From contig CP136062.1 in NCBI GenBank assembly GCA_032622095.1, forward strand, positions 151,520,875 through 151,584,874: a stretch of DNA of 64,000 bases. Reading direction: 5' to 3'. This DNA comes from Siphonodentalium dalli (taxonomy: Eukaryota; Mollusca; Scaphopoda; Gadilida; Siphonodentaliidae). Every line of letters starts with the position of its first letter. The stretch's first letter is position 1. The notes below the pieces were generated by a model. That model was not told the DNA's origin. It saw only the letters and a program-made list of their open reading frames with translations, and did not search any database. Below, piece after piece: positions 45,386 through 57,839 of the stretch. Position numbers and translations under genes: made by a program.

Positions 45386-45685
45386 TTTCAGTCTAACCTG
45401 GGGCTACTTAAGGGATGCCACAGAAGCCTAGAATTGTAACAATTGTAGTGTAGGTCCAATCTTGTCAGTAAACTAAAAGAGTTAAGAAACCGTGCTTATA
45501 CTCATGTCAATTTGAATTCATATGTCTTATACTATGATGGCATAAGGTTTCTGACTTTGTATCCAAGCCTGATGATACCCCATACATGCACAAACAATAA
45601 ACACTAATTCTGTGTCTGACATATTCATATATAATGTTTTATACATCTAGTTTGGCCACCGAGGCCAGGGATGTGGTAATGGCAG

Positions 45686-46154
45686 TCTCTTTGAAAAGCA
45701 GACGAAAATCCTATATCGAATGTACGTCTCTATTAAAATTAGGTTCTGTATTGAAGTGATTACCTCCATTTCATTGGAGAGTGGCGCAAACTTTGTGCGA
45801 TTTCATTGGTTAATGGCATAGCAGATCACATCAGAGGTCAATGATGTGTTGACAATTTTCCCATGCATTGTCAAACTCAACTATTGTTGGAAAACTAAAT
45901 ACAGGCGATATATCCATAATTCATTTTACTCATCGCAATATTGGAGACATCATCTTCGAGTTTTTTTATCAGTCAACCATATTAATGACTGATTATTGTT
46001 TTGCATCTACTTGTATTTATAACTATTTCTAAATACTATGATTCTCACAAACATTTACTACGTCAGGAATGCATTCCATATTTGGAAGCGGTTCTAGAAA
46101 CTTCTAGAGATGTACATCCGATATAGGATTTTCGTCGGCTTTTCAATAAGACTG
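45686..46154. mobile_element. TIR element, copy 1
   Basis: ~50-bp inverted termini: CAGTCTCTTTGAAAAGC..GACGAAAATCC on the left, inverse on the right (GGATTTTCGTCGGC, CAATAAGACTG). Flanks GGTAATGG / GGTTAATGG resemble a target duplication with an indel. Interior shared with 54.2 kb (TGTCAAACTCAACTATTGTT). Confidence 0.55.
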
Positions 46155-46950
46155 GGTTAATGGTAATGCATTACTTATGAAAGTAATGATAATGGTAATT
46201 GCAATACAGAAATTGGTAAGAAATGGTAATGCATTACTTTGCAAAGTATTTGACCCATCCCTGACTGAGGTACTGAACCTGGTGTTTTTCTCGGCAGATT
46301 ACTATAGTTCCTGGTGTCTCCATGCAGAATATCATCACTGGAGAACTGACAGGATTGAATATTTTGAAATTTTCCACAAAATTGATGATCGCAACCAAAA
46401 TTTTCAATTTTTTTTCATATTTTCGACTATAAGTGTGAGAAATGTCAAACCAAAACCGTTATTCACACCCTGTGGTTATGTATTATTGCCATATGGGCTT
46501 ATATTTTGACATTCGTCACATTTGTGGAAAAAACTCTTAAAAGTTATAGAAAATAAATCTGATTTTCCTATTAGTCTGGCTACCGAGGCACTGATCCTGC
46601 ATGTTTTGATCTATATGTAAAGTGGATAATGTGTAACATACCTGGGGCCTTTAACTTACAATAATACATACTGTATCACTTTGTAAATGTATCGCACATA
46701 TCGTATGTATATCTAAGTCAAACACAACGTCGAGTGGAGTTGAAACATACCTGGGCCATTTTAACTTACAACACTATATACTGTATCACTATATAAATGT
46801 ATGACACATATGGTTTGTATATCTAAGTTCAACCACATATGCTGTGATTTAAATCTAACGTGGGTGGAAATCGCAGGTGGAGAAAAGTGGCAAGCCCGCA
46901 GACGTTTGGAATGTTAAACCATTCTACTATTTCAAGTTATGTAGGCCTAT
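46155..46950. other. intergenic with a 130-bp direct duplication
   Basis: ATACTGTATCACT.T.TAAATG, ACATAT.GT.TGTATATCTAAG and CATACCTGGG recur at 46640-46715 and 46746-46830. The 110-codon frame at 46177-46509 resembles nothing I know. Confidence 0.5.
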
Positions 46951-46951
46951 A

Positions 46952-47166
46952 CAGTAATGCCCTAATTAATCGACTGCTTAACCACAGCAGAATTATGGGT
47001 AACTTTTCAGGATTTAGTCGGAAATATGGCTTGTTGCCATTCATCGGAAAGCTCTCGGGGAGAGCTTTCCGATGAATGGCAACAAGCCATATTTCCGACT
47101 AAAGTCTGTGAAAAGTTACCCATAATTCTGCTGTGGTTAAGTAGTCGATTAATTAGGGCATTACTG
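46952..47166. mobile_element. T-family Tc1/mariner-like foldback, 215 bp
   Basis: TA-CAGTAATGCCC ... GGGCATTACTG-TA. The most complete copy, with the full central hairpin GGAAAGCTCTCGGGGAGAGC. Confidence 0.8.
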
Positions 47167-47646
47167 TAGGTCTCTGGTGTGAAAACAAAAGCAAAGAGTT
47201 ATACTACATTCTCCTCATTATGCAAGTATAGATATGGGGCGTGTTCTCAAGTTCTAAACTAAACACAAGGCTATTTTTTCATTTGAACTTAACAATAATT
47301 ATCATTTTTTATTTTGAACCTGTCAACTGCACCACTTTTTAAACATTGGAGGACACGCCCATGATTTTCCTAGTTAAAACCATTTTGATCGCTATGATAT
47401 GCTATGACATGCCTGCGTTCTTGTCATGAGCATGTGCAGTGGGTCTCCACCCGTTATTCCCCCACCTGCGATTTAAATTGCAGCATCTGCGGTCGAACTA
47501 AGTCGAACACAATGTTAATCAAGAACTGAGAAATGTAAAATGAGTTGTTTGTCAAAACTGTATAGATAAAAATGAGATATTGTTGTACCATATCATATTT
47601 CCATGGTCTTTGACACAGTGCTACCTTTATTTTTTAAGATTTTGGG

Positions 47647-48067
47647 TAGTGTTGAAACGACTTGGAGATTCTTTAGTCGACTAGTCGAACCCCAAAAGTC
47701 GAGTTCGGTACATAGTGACCCAGTTATCTCATTATTGGTTCACGACTTATGTTCTACGTTTTGAACATGCTGACTATGTTGAGTTTTTTAACACCGTCAC
47801 ATCCACGACAAGTGTTTGATCAACGTGCCATGTACTAGACCAAGTGTTCTCGGTCCACAACAGCTTGGGATATCGGTTGGGATAACCTGATATCCCAAGC
47901 TGATGTGGACTGAGAAGAATTGGTCTAGCCATGTACCAACATTATAGTCTTAACTCTTATGGTGGGAAGTATATACAATGTTCCGACTAGTCAATGGCAA
48001 AATACAGAGTCGACAGTGGGAACTATCGGTGTCGACGTTAGATAGTTGACTAATCGTTTCAACACTA
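47647..48067. mobile_element. hAT-like element, 421 bp, with an exact 8-bp duplication
   Basis: Termini TAGTGTTGAAACGA / TCGTTTCAACACTA, then TTTAGTCGACTAGTCGAACC. ATTTTGGG at 47639-47646 and 48068-48075. No transposase. Contains a second element at 47836-47927. Confidence 0.82.
47836..47927. mobile_element. 92-bp foldback nested in the hAT element, 9-bp duplication
   Basis: TAGACCAAGTGTTCTCGGTC and its inverse almost meet. GCCATGTAC at 47827-47835 and 47928-47936. Nine bases would fit Mutator-like elements. Its arms match the ends of the 61.7-62.5 kb element. Confidence 0.68.
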
Positions 48068-48235
48068 ATTTTGGGTGCTCTACTGGTGCTGACTTGTGAA
48101 CTCTGTATATTCATCCTTATTTAAGTGTTTGTCATGTAATCACATGATTGAGAGTAATAGTATTGTTTCAGTGAAATGTACGTTAATGTGTCTCCTCACA
48201 TATGTATCAGTTTTCTCTCTGTTTCTTTTTATTAA

Positions 48236-48468
48236 CCCTTTCATGATGGGAGCTGGGCTGGTGCAGCATTAAAGATCATGTACCAGAGCATTCTCTTATA
48301 TATGTGAGTCTCCTTCAAGGAGCCTCACATATAAGAGAATGCACTGGCTTACAAGGTCAAGGTAAATATTGTTAGGCCTATGCATTCTCTTATATTTTCG
48401 AGGCCTATGAATGCATTGGCACAGGGTTTTCCCAAAATTGTGGGAAGATCCAGTCATGGAAGGGTTAA
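48236..48468. mobile_element. A-family piggyBac-like twin-hairpin MITE (opposite orientation)
   Basis: TTAACCCTTTCATGATGGGA ... CAGTCATGGAAGGGTTAA. Two hairpins, the second partly deleted. Confidence 0.7.
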
Positions 48469-48469
48469 A

Positions 48470-49205
48470 TGTACTTTATCTCTTCCGTGCCACAATTACA
48501 AAAACCCGATTTCAAGACATAAACAGTTTTTGTGTGATTAAAATACAGATAAAACTGAAGGTTGGGTATATTAGTTGTCTTTAAATACATAATAAAGTGG
48601 TATATTTCTGATGTAGCCGTGTGTAATTCGCGGTGATATCTCTTATTTGCCTTGATTGAGGATGCTAACATGATAAGAGTTCTCCCTATTGGTATGCTCC
48701 AAATGTTTTTTGCAAGATTTCTGTTCCAAAAATAGCCAGATTTTCATATCCTGAAATTATTTGAGAAAATAATAAATAAAATTTATATTAATTTATAGAA
48801 GCTTTTTCGGACAGGTGTCCTCAATTATATCTGTTATTTTATACCCCAGAATCAATATAAAACTTGCAAGGAAGAGATACTTTATCTTTAAGGATATAGA
48901 CTATTACTGCCAGCGCGCATGTGTCATATTGACTTATTAATTAGATATGACATTTTTGTTCCCGAACGGCCTGTTATCAAACTATGTGAATATTGCTTCA
49001 ATTTGCCCTTTAACTGAGTAATATCAGTTTACGACATCACAAATCTGAGTAATATCATTTTACGACATCACAAATCCGAGTAATGTGGTATTATGACATG
49101 CTGTAAATGTACTTCACTGCTGAATAATGTGCAGATATCAATTTTTGTGATGTCACTCATTTGAAAGAGTTGTCAGTTTAATACTAAGAGGTGGCGATCT
49201 AATTA
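48470..49205. other. intergenic, no gene
   Basis: GAGTAATAT.A.TTTACGACAT repeated at 49015 and 49050. Otherwise plain. Confidence 0.45.
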
Positions 49206-49209
49206 ATAA

Positions 49210-49352
49210 ATAGGATATTGCTTAGTTGGTTTGATATTAGTCCTGATATCAGCCTTCGGTAACCTCATATCAGCCTGAGACTGAAGGTTGCTTCAGGCTG
49301 ATATCGGCCTAATATAAAAACAACCAAGTAATATCCTCTAATTGCTGCCAGC
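49210..49352. repeat. foldback repeat
   Basis: GGATATTGCTTAGTTGG ... CCAAGTAATATCC, with an inner pair GATATCAGCC / GGCTGATATC. Flanked by related short pieces (GCCAGC..AATGTGTCGTATTG at 48911 and 49346). Confidence 0.55.
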
Positions 49353-49453
49353 ATGAATGTGTCGTATTGTGAATTTGCCGTGACTGAGCAGTTCTCTTTG
49401 TTGCTGCAATATTTGATCGATTAAACAGATATCTTCGGAATTTATGGATTTAT

Positions 49454-49612
49454 ATTATACATTTGTTGCATGGATTCGAGGTTGACATGAGGATTTATTA
49501 ACCCGAGGATATTAATATTCACCAAGGCCACAGGCCGTGGTGAATATTGACTTCCAAGGGTTGATAAATCCTCATGTCAACCTCGAAACCATGCAACAAG
49601 TGTTTTATTATA
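49454..49612. repeat. foldback repeat with long arms
   Basis: Arms of ~60 bp: TTGTTGCATGG.TTCGAGGTT then GACATGAGGATTTAT, inverse on the right, with the centre CCACAGGCCGTGG. Confidence 0.6.
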
Positions 49613-50043
49613 TGAACTATCGGCATTCTTTAGCCCATTAGAGTACTACTGTAGGAGTTGAGACATATATGTTCAACAAACAACAGATTTACTGAAACTC
49701 TCTTCCGAAATTCAACGACAAATGAGTTATGTATAAGCAATTTTGATTTGCTGATTGCAAAGCTACGCGTAATGTGATTAGACAGCCACCTCTTAACGCG
49801 TGATGTAACACATATTTTGTTATTAACCCCGCGACACACCAATCAATTACTATAGGGTTTGTGGGAGAAAATTAATGATCATATAATAAAATAGTTTGGC
49901 TTTATCTGGGTGCCATAAATATTCAGTGGTCACTTGTATCAGGTGACTGCCATTGGCAACGACACATTACATGTTACACGTACATGTGTCTCATCCTCTC
50001 TATTACCTGAAAATATGTTTTTAACTTATTTTGCTGGATTACA

Positions 50044-50210
50044 CAAGCCTGAGTTTAGTGTGCCTGTCATTTGCAGAATGAGGTACCCAGAGGGTGAATT
50101 CAGTGACGCTTTCCCACATAGCGGGCTAGCATCACTAAACTCAGCCTCTGGGGTCCTCATTCTGCTTAGGCCTAATCTTCTCTGGAAAGTTTCTTTATTA
50201 TCAAATCTAA
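50044..50210. mobile_element. H-family left half
   Basis: CAAGCCTGAGTTTAGTGTGC followed by one hairpin and the start of the spacer (CTTCTCTGGAAAGTTTC). Confidence 0.6.
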
Positions 50211-50464
50211 CTCAGACTTGGTATTACAGTTTGAAATCAGACACTATAAAAATGCTACTGTTCTTCCTATCAAACCATGTGATCAGAAATAGCAGTTATA
50301 TTCCAAACAGGGATGTGGCAATGGGGGGATTTAGGGGTGTCTCACCTAACCAATTTTGGTCAAAATGTTTAATAGTTGGCATTTCATGTCTGGCACAACG
50401 TCAGTTGGAAATTTCAGACCAAAGATATAAAGTTGGAATTTGTCTGGTAGTTTGATTTTCGTAT

Positions 50465-50711
50465 CCCTTTCATGATGAGAAGCTGCCTGGTGCAACATTA
50501 AAGATCCTGTGCCAGTGCATTCTCTTATATATATGATTCTCCCACAGGGAGCCCTGCATATATGAGAATGCAGTGGCTTACAAGGTCAAGGTAAATATTG
50601 TTAGGCCAATGTATTCTCTTATATATGCGAGGCTCCCTGTGAGAGACTCGCATATATTAGAGAATGCAGGGTTTTTGCAAAATTTCAGGAAGCTCCAGTC
50701 ATGGAATGGTT
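50465..50711. mobile_element. A-family MITE
   Basis: CCCTTTCATGATGAGAAGC ... GCTCCAGTCATGGAATGG. Two hairpins. TTAA flanks eroded. Confidence 0.6.
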
Positions 50712-51690
50712 AGTGAGAAATGTGTTGTTTTAGACCAAAAGTTGAATACTTGAGACCAAACTTTTGTTTTGAATGAAATGGCCATCAGTTGGAAAATGGG
50801 GGGGTGGGGGGTAAGATGGAAATTTGCAATAGTCTGAAACCTTGAGGTATCAGTTGACCCAAGGGGGGGGGGGGGGTGCATTTAAACTGGTTCAGATGCT
50901 GTGGGGTGCAGTTGAAAATTCTTAGGTGAACACCCCATTAACCCCCCCCCCCTTCCTTGTACTTTCTGTAATGATTCTGATACATAAATTGGGACATGGA
51001 TTGTTACTATATTAAGAACAATACACCATTGATGATTGGAATCTGTTTTAAAACACTTAAAATGGGTTCAAATAGAATGATCCTTTACAAAATCTCCGTA
51101 GTCTGTTATCTTGGTGATAATTTTAATGTTGTCCAATGAAAGGTTGTTAGATGTTCGTATACTTGTTATCATCGTGTTTGTTTAGTTCATGCATTTGACT
51201 TTTGAAATTTCGTGCTAATTTCACTTGTTTTCCATAAAGCGTCACTGTATTTTGGAACCAAAATTTTTACCACTATGGTATATCATGTATTCATCTTTGT
51301 CATCTTATACAAAAATCAGCCTTTTATAATTATTTTCAACAGCAGTCACCTTTTTATCTGTTGAATAAATTTTGTCATTTGAATGGGTAAGCCGGTGTTT
51401 GTGTTCTTATAGTCCAAAACTGGGGTTTATTTGTTGGGGTTGTTGTGGCATTTGAATGGGTAAGCTGGTGTTTGTAAAAAGGTCCAAAACTGGGGTTTTA
51501 GTATCAATTCATCTCCTTGGCCATGAAATCATGGGGAACAGGACACCAAACCCAGTGTCAACCTGACCCGAACTATGAATAAATCCCTTATGACAAGTGT
51601 CATGAAAAAACAGTGTATTAATCATGGATGAATTTCCAACATTATGTTGCAAATAGAAATAAAAGGTCAGCCGACCACAGTTTCCCCCCA
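50712..51690. other. intergenic, no gene
   Basis: G-rich tracts at 50800 and 50864, a C10 tract at 50943, and a ~70-bp duplication (GAATGGGTAAGC.GGTGTTTGT) at 51380/51456. Confidence 0.45.
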
Positions 51691-51719
51691 ACAACGTGGC
51701 AAGTCGATGCCGGTTTGTT

Positions 51720-52140
51720 AAAGAAATAAAAAAAAATGTTGAAATGTTCAAAGTCCAAAGGGTTAATAATTCTGTCAAAATTTTTTTTTCCGTCATCTGT
51801 ATACATGTAGCACATCTCCAATATGTGGGTAACAATACGCTGAAGTTTCAAATATCTACGATCAAAACTGTAGGAGGAGTTGATTACACCATGAAGGTAC
51901 CCTCATATAGAAAATTATAAAAAATGTCGAAAAGGGTAAATTACTCCGTCAAAAAAGAATTTTTCTGTCATCTATATACATGTTGCACATCTTCAATATA
52001 TGGGCAACAATATTCTGAAGTTTCAAATCTCTGGGATGAAATATGTAGGAGGAGATGATTACACCATGAAGGTACTCAAAAGTGTAACGGACGGACAGAG
52101 CCCGTTTCTATAGTCCCGCCTTTTCTTTCAGAACGTCCGG
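51720..52140. repeat. ~175-bp direct repeat pair with a GGACGGACAG tail
   Basis: Two units with CGTCATCTGTATACATGTAG / GTCATCTATATACATGTTGC and GATTACACCATGAAGGTAC, ending AACGGACGGACAGAGCCCG. Confidence 0.6.
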
Positions 52141-52499
52141 GGACAATTTCAGTACATTATGATTTGACAACAAAAAAGCAATTTAATATTTTAAGGCCTG
52201 TGACTAGGTTTGCACCCTTTCGGTTCTCCCAACCAACTATAATATAATAAATTAGAATGTCTTATTATTGATTTGGAGTGGTGATTTGATCAAACAAGTG
52301 TAGAAAATGTAGGATTCCCATTCATTCATTTGTCAGGAATGTTAACATAATCAGACCTGTCTTGTGTGGAATAAACACAGAATAAGCACTTTCAGTTGAC
52401 AACTCATGCAGTGCAGCTGAACAAATATGTCTTCTATGAAATAGACTGCTTACTCTCATAATTGTCATTAATATTGTCAGTTATAGATGAGCTGGCCAC

Positions 52500-53075
52500 A
52501 AATCGCTTAACCTCTATACTAAATGGGTATTCCTGTTATACAGACGGACGAGGTCTCCACAAAATATACCCTCGAATTCACAAATTTCCAAATCAAACAA
52601 GGGCCGTAACTGGTTAAAATTAATGAACAAAACTCATAGAATGTTGGTATCCTTTCCCCAACCTATGCTATCACCTTGCCAAAGAACAACGAAATTCATC
52701 TATAAAGACATCCACAGCATGTTTGTTACAGATGCGTTGATAAGTTTTACAAAAGGGCCATAACTCTGGAAAAAAGTGTGGACAAAACCTGCACTATGTG
52801 GAGATCCTTTCCACAATGCTGGTCTACCGGCATACCAAAGGACATCGAAATTGGACCATCGATACTTGAGCTGTATTGTGAATATGGACGGAAGGATGGA
52901 GGTCTCCACTATATACACCTGATTCCTCTGGATGGTCGGGGGTATAATAATAACCGGAGGTGTGACTCTCTTCACCTCAACCCCAAGATCGGACAACTGG
53001 TGGTTAAGATAACTGCTTGGACAGACAGACGATTGGACGCATGTAATGAGGGTATAATAAGAACTCAGTAAAATA
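52500..53075. repeat. degenerate CCATAACTCTGG-type repeat
   Basis: Two diverged units (52597-52750, 52760-52990) with AAGGGCC.TAACT and ACC..GCCAAAG.ACA. Ends TTGGACAGACAGACGATTGG. The 97-codon frame inside is repeat sequence. Confidence 0.5.
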
Positions 53076-54171
53076 AAGTTAAATACTTTTTATTCTGTAT
53101 TTTACAACCTTATACTGTTATCAACATTTATATATAGTTTCTCCATACATAATATTCTCCATAACACGTCACAAAATACTGTTTTAAAACGTCGATTTAG
53201 AAGGCCTTTCCCTAAGTACAACAGTTAGAAACAAAATATTACAAACAAACTCAAAACATGGCGAGCCAGATATCACAAGGGTTGATTAACAAGACACTTG
53301 TAAAGTCCTAGCAATTGGCTTCATATTTATGAAGACCCTGTGTACCGATTGTGGAAATATTGCTGGAAATGTAAGTCACCGATAATCTGTTATTTTCCAT
53401 GATGTGACTCATTTTGAGTCATTGATTAAGTTAATTCAAATGCCTCTTAGTAAATATATTGCGCTGTTTTCCAGAATTTGTTTTGGATAAGAGGATAATT
53501 CGAAAATAATCATATTCAAACCAAAGAATACTATACAAAAGTTTGAAGCCAAATAATAATAAATATCGTGTTATTTCCAGGCATCTTTAATTAGTTTGTT
53601 TAGGTTTTATGTTGGTGTTAACTATACCAGTCACCAGAAGGAAGTAAATTTTAGTGATGACCTGGTCAGAGAGAGACAAACTTGCCAAGATACACAATTC
53701 AGATATCATACTCTCCTTTACCTGGGACATCCATCCAAGCTCAGTGGCATTTGAAACAATCTGCAGGAAAACTTGTGATGGTTTGATGGACTAAGCACCT
53801 AACCATCTGAACTACAGGGGTGTCATAAGCATCTCAGAGACCAGTGTCTGTATAAACATCCATTAAGCAAACTACTAGGCAAAGTTATGTCTGCTCGCTA
53901 CATTGGTCAGACCACTGCCGTCACACACAGAATGTAAGCTTTTCTCACATTTTTTTTATTACAGACTTTTGTCGGTTACAATTCATTCTGAGATTTTCTG
54001 AGAAACTAAGCTGTCAATATTCAATTGAAAATTGGCTGGATCAGATAAGTTTAGTCGGAAATATTCCGCTATAGTAGCGTAAAATAGTCCACGCGGCAAC
54101 TCCTAGAGCAATTAGCCAAAAGTAAATACTACCATGATTCTGAAACGAGCTTGATATAACTTTCCGCCAGT
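53076..54171. other. intergenic, no gene supported
   Basis: AT-rich. No conserved frame or repeat recognised by eye. Confidence 0.4.
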
Positions 54172-54697
54172 CTCTTTGAATAGCCAAGGATAATCCTATA
54201 TCAGATGTACGTCTCTATAGAACTCTCTATTAAAATTACGTTCTGTTTTGAAGGGATTCCCTCCATTTCATTGGAGTGTGGCGCAGACTGCGCGCGATTT
54301 CATTGGTTTATGGCATAACAGATCACTTCACAGATCTGAGGTCAATGACTGTTGAAAATTTTCCCATGCATTGTCAAACTCAACTATTGTTGGAAAACCG
54401 AATACAGGCGATATATCCATAATTCATTTTACTCATCGCAATATAGGAGAAATCATCTTCGAGTTTTTATCAGTCAACGATATATATGATTATTCTTTCG
54501 CATCTTGTTGTATTTATTACTATTTCTAAATACTACAATTCTCACAAACATTTACTATGGCAGGAATGCACTCCATATTTGGAAATGGTTTATTAAGTCA
54601 TGTTGGGAAGGCCGTGTCATTGTAGAAATGAAATATAATGGACACTTCTAGAGATGTACATCTGTTAGGATATTCATTGGCTTTTCAAAGAGGCTGA
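54172..54697. mobile_element. TIR element, copy 2
   Basis: Same family as 45686-46154: CCAGTCTCTTTGAATAGCC ... GGCTTTTCAAAGAGGCTG and the same interior. Termini more eroded. Confidence 0.52.
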
Positions 54698-54715
54698 CCT
54701 TCAGCTAAATCCCTG

Positions 54716-54972
54716 AACCCTTCCATGACTGGAGCTTCCTGAAATTTTGCGAAAACCCTTTGCCAATGCATTCTCTTATATATGTGAGTCTCCCATAGGG
54801 AGCCTCGCATATATAAGAAATACCATATTCACCTTGACCTTGTAACCCAGTGTATTCTCTTATATATGCGAGGCTCCTTATGGGACTCGCATATTTTTAG
54901 GGAATACACTGGCACAGGATCTTTAATGCTGCACCAGCACAGCTCCCGTCATGAACCTCATGAAAGGGTTAA
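54716..54972. mobile_element. A-family piggyBac-like twin-hairpin MITE
   Basis: ACCCTTCCATGACTGGAGC ... CATGAAAGGGTTAA. Two hairpins. A T-family element follows at 55014. Confidence 0.68.
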
Positions 54973-55013
54973 AGAACTTCAAATTGTGGGAAATGTTCTT
55001 TTTGGTGTAATTA

Positions 55014-55166
55014 CAGTAATGCCCTAAATAATCGACTCCTTAACCATAGAAGAATTACACTGAGAGCTTTCCGATGAATGGCAACAAGCCATATTTCCAA
55101 CTAAATCCTGAAAAATTACCCATAATTATTCTATGGTTAAGGAGTCAATTATTTAGGGCATTACTG
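55014..55166. mobile_element. T-family foldback, 153 bp
   Basis: TA-CAGTAATGCCC ... GGGCATTACTG-TA. Left arm partly deleted. Confidence 0.75.
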
Positions 55167-55482
55167 TATGTTGATTGCGCTTGAATCAATTAGATTTGTC
55201 AAAAATTAGACAAGAAACCATGATTAGAAGCGACACATGTGGCACACGGTGACACGTGGTGACAGCCATTTTTATGGAATATCCTGTACCAAAAATAGAC
55301 ATTAGTATGTGATTCCAGCGGTGTGATGAGCGTAGCGAGGGAACAACTCCGCCTTGCAGTTTGACCTTTTGACCTTTATGAAGTCCAGCGATGATATGAA
55401 ATGCTTGATTACAAGATGGAAAACAACAAAGATGGGAAGAATACATTGATGTTACTGAAAAGATTCTCAACAACAATATAAT

Positions 55483-56472
55483 TTGGCAGTGCAGTGATTG
55501 GAACGGCTACCAACACAATTTGGTACAGTGCGGCAATTGCAATAGCTACCGATACATTTGGAACGGCTACTGACATGGTTTGGTACAGTGTAGTGATTGC
55601 AACAGCTACCGACATATGTGACCCGCCATATCAAATCCAGTCGTAAGTCGGGATTTTTTTTACCCTGTGCCAATGCATTCTCTTATATATGCGAGTCGAC
55701 CATAGGTCGTCTCGCATATATAAGAGAATGCATTGGCCTAACAATTTTTTACAATTTTAATAATTTTTTCTTGTATTCTTTAACAATTTTATAATTTCAC
55801 CCATACAGAGCCCCAGACAAACATGAGCAGACAACAGTCTTCTATATGCTTCTATATATGTGTGGGGGCTCCCTGCAGGGTAATGGGTGTTTTTTATTTT
55901 ATGTCCTAAAAATTGTAAGAAACATTTATTTAAAAAAAATGATAAAAAATTGTTAGGCCAATGATGCATTCTCTTATATATGCGAGGCGACCTATGGTTG
56001 ACTCGCATATATAAGAGAATGCATTGGCACAGGGTAAAAAAATCCCGACTTACGACTGGATTTGATATGGCAGGTCACATATTTGGAATGGCTACTGATA
56101 TGCTGTGGCAGTGTAGTGATTGGAACGGCTACTGACATAATGATATAGTGCAGCGATTGCAACAGCTTCCGACACAATTGGAACGGCTAGACACATTTGG
56201 AATGACTACTGATAAGGTTTGGCTGTGTAGTGATTGGAACGGCTACAGACATATTTGGAATGACCACTGATAAGGTTTGGCTGTGTAGTGATTGGAAGGG
56301 CTACAAACACAATTTGGTATAGTGCAGCGATTGCAATACTACCGACACAATTGGAATGGATAGAGACACATTTGGACCGACTACTGACACCTTCTGATAG
56401 TGTAGTGATTGGAATGGCTACCGACACAATTGGAACAGTGTAGTGATATAGTTTGGTATAGTGTAGTGAATA
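55483..56472. repeat. minisatellite interrupted by the D element
   Basis: Units of ~35-50 bp with GTGATTGGAACGGCTAC, GACA.ATTTGG and TA.AGTG.AG.GATTGCAA. Left part 55483-55616, right part 56080-56472, one array before the D insertion. Confidence 0.8.
55617..56079. mobile_element. D-family TA-flanked foldback, 463 bp
   Basis: Inverted termini start TGTGACC(C/T)GCCATATCAA and stay paired through CAGTCGTAAGTCGGGA into two copies of the shared hairpin. TA on both sides (55615-55616, 56080-56081). Inserted in a minisatellite whose units continue on each side, so the borders are unambiguous. Confidence 0.8.
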
Positions 56473-57839
56473 CCACAAACATATAAAGCTACATCACCAC
56501 TGATCAAACTGAAGGTTTATATATATGTCTCAGAAATATTTGTTTCTGATTAAGCAATCATACAAACCATACACTGTACCATGGAAGGGTGCAGTAATAT
56601 ACTAAATGTCTTGCATACAGGTGGTTAACACATGATGGTGGAAGAACAATTTAAGTTGAGGACACAGTGCTTTAGAATCTACCCAAGAAACAAGTTTCAT
56701 GTTTAAGAGCCCTACAATGGAATATGGAAGACGAGAAATAAGTTTAGTTTGATTTAGAAAACATAACAATATCTGCATAACTATATGTAAATAAAATACT
56801 GTGTTCTCAGACACCTCACTCATTACCGAAAAGAGGGACTATTAATAAATTTTATTTGGAATGTTATCGCTAATTTATAAAGAGTTCAAAACTCATTCAT
56901 ATTCTACAATTTATTAAAAATTTGAAATTTAGATAGGTTTCTGTTGAAGTCATAATGATTAAAGGCAAGGGCGGCGTTCATTGCAGAAATATTCATATTT
57001 GTTCAAATCGCCATCAACAGAAGGAATATTAAAATATATATAGTTTTGTTCATATGCCAAACATAATCAACGTGTAAATAGTATATTGTCGTCAAGACGT
57101 ACGATGGTGTACGTAAACAAGAACCTGCTCATGTTACAGAAGTTTTGCTTACATAACACAGCGCAATTCTATTGGTTAATCACGCACAAATGATATAAAC
57201 ACTCTTTATTATTTCCAGATCAGGAAAACAGTAACAAACAACGCTCTTTATGCTTACAATATCCGGATCTAAACAAAGGCCAGGTTCTGTAACGTTTTTT
57301 GCTTTTGTTTACATAACAAATGAAAAACATTTGACAATAACATCCTGTTTATGCCATATTTCTGATTGAAATAAGAACAAAGTCTGTTTATGGCGGTTTT
57401 TGACGGAGTTGAATATTTTAACAGCATACCCACCAACAAGGCCGCCCGTATCTTTAAACGGCATTGGAGGACAGATTCTATACACTGCTTTGAAATAGTA
57501 GGATTTTATACCATAAAATTATCCAAACATCCATTAATTTCTAGAATTCTAGAAACAAATTTAAATTTTTTTTTTTAAACCCAATTTTCCATATGTAATT
57601 GCCTGAGAACACAGATATTTATTTTTAATGGCCTAACTATATGTAAATATCTAATCTCTGTTATGAATCAAATCATAGACAGGTAAAGCTCCTTAACAAG
57701 TAAACTGGCACAACATCAAAAGAAGTAACAAGCGGGAATGAAGTTGTTGAGACTTGGGTTCCAGATATTATTCCTCAAGTAACCATGGCTGCATGGAGTT
57801 TTCAAAGTCACTGAAAAAACTTCTGACACCCCATTTTTG
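56473..57839. other. intergenic, no gene
   Basis: AT-rich. A frame at 57390-57578 (MAVFDGVEYFNSIPTNKAAR) is unrecognised. Nothing else supported. Confidence 0.4.

Noticed and set aside
45660-46262. outer hAT pair CAGGGATG / CATCCCTG around the 45.7-kb element
   Set aside because: Only 8 bp of inverted match and no target duplication; chance is likely.
46177-46509. 110-codon frame
   Set aside because: AT-rich, no recognisable domain or splice context. Part lies just outside a TIR element.
52778-53071. 97-codon frame MDKTCTMWRSF
   Set aside because: Lies in a diverged dispersed repeat containing CCATAACTCTGG and a GGACAGACAG tail.
57390-57578. 62-codon frame MAVFDGVEYF
   Set aside because: It has a loose resemblance (HWRTD..) to a frame near 46.3 kb, but no family or exon borders could be supported.
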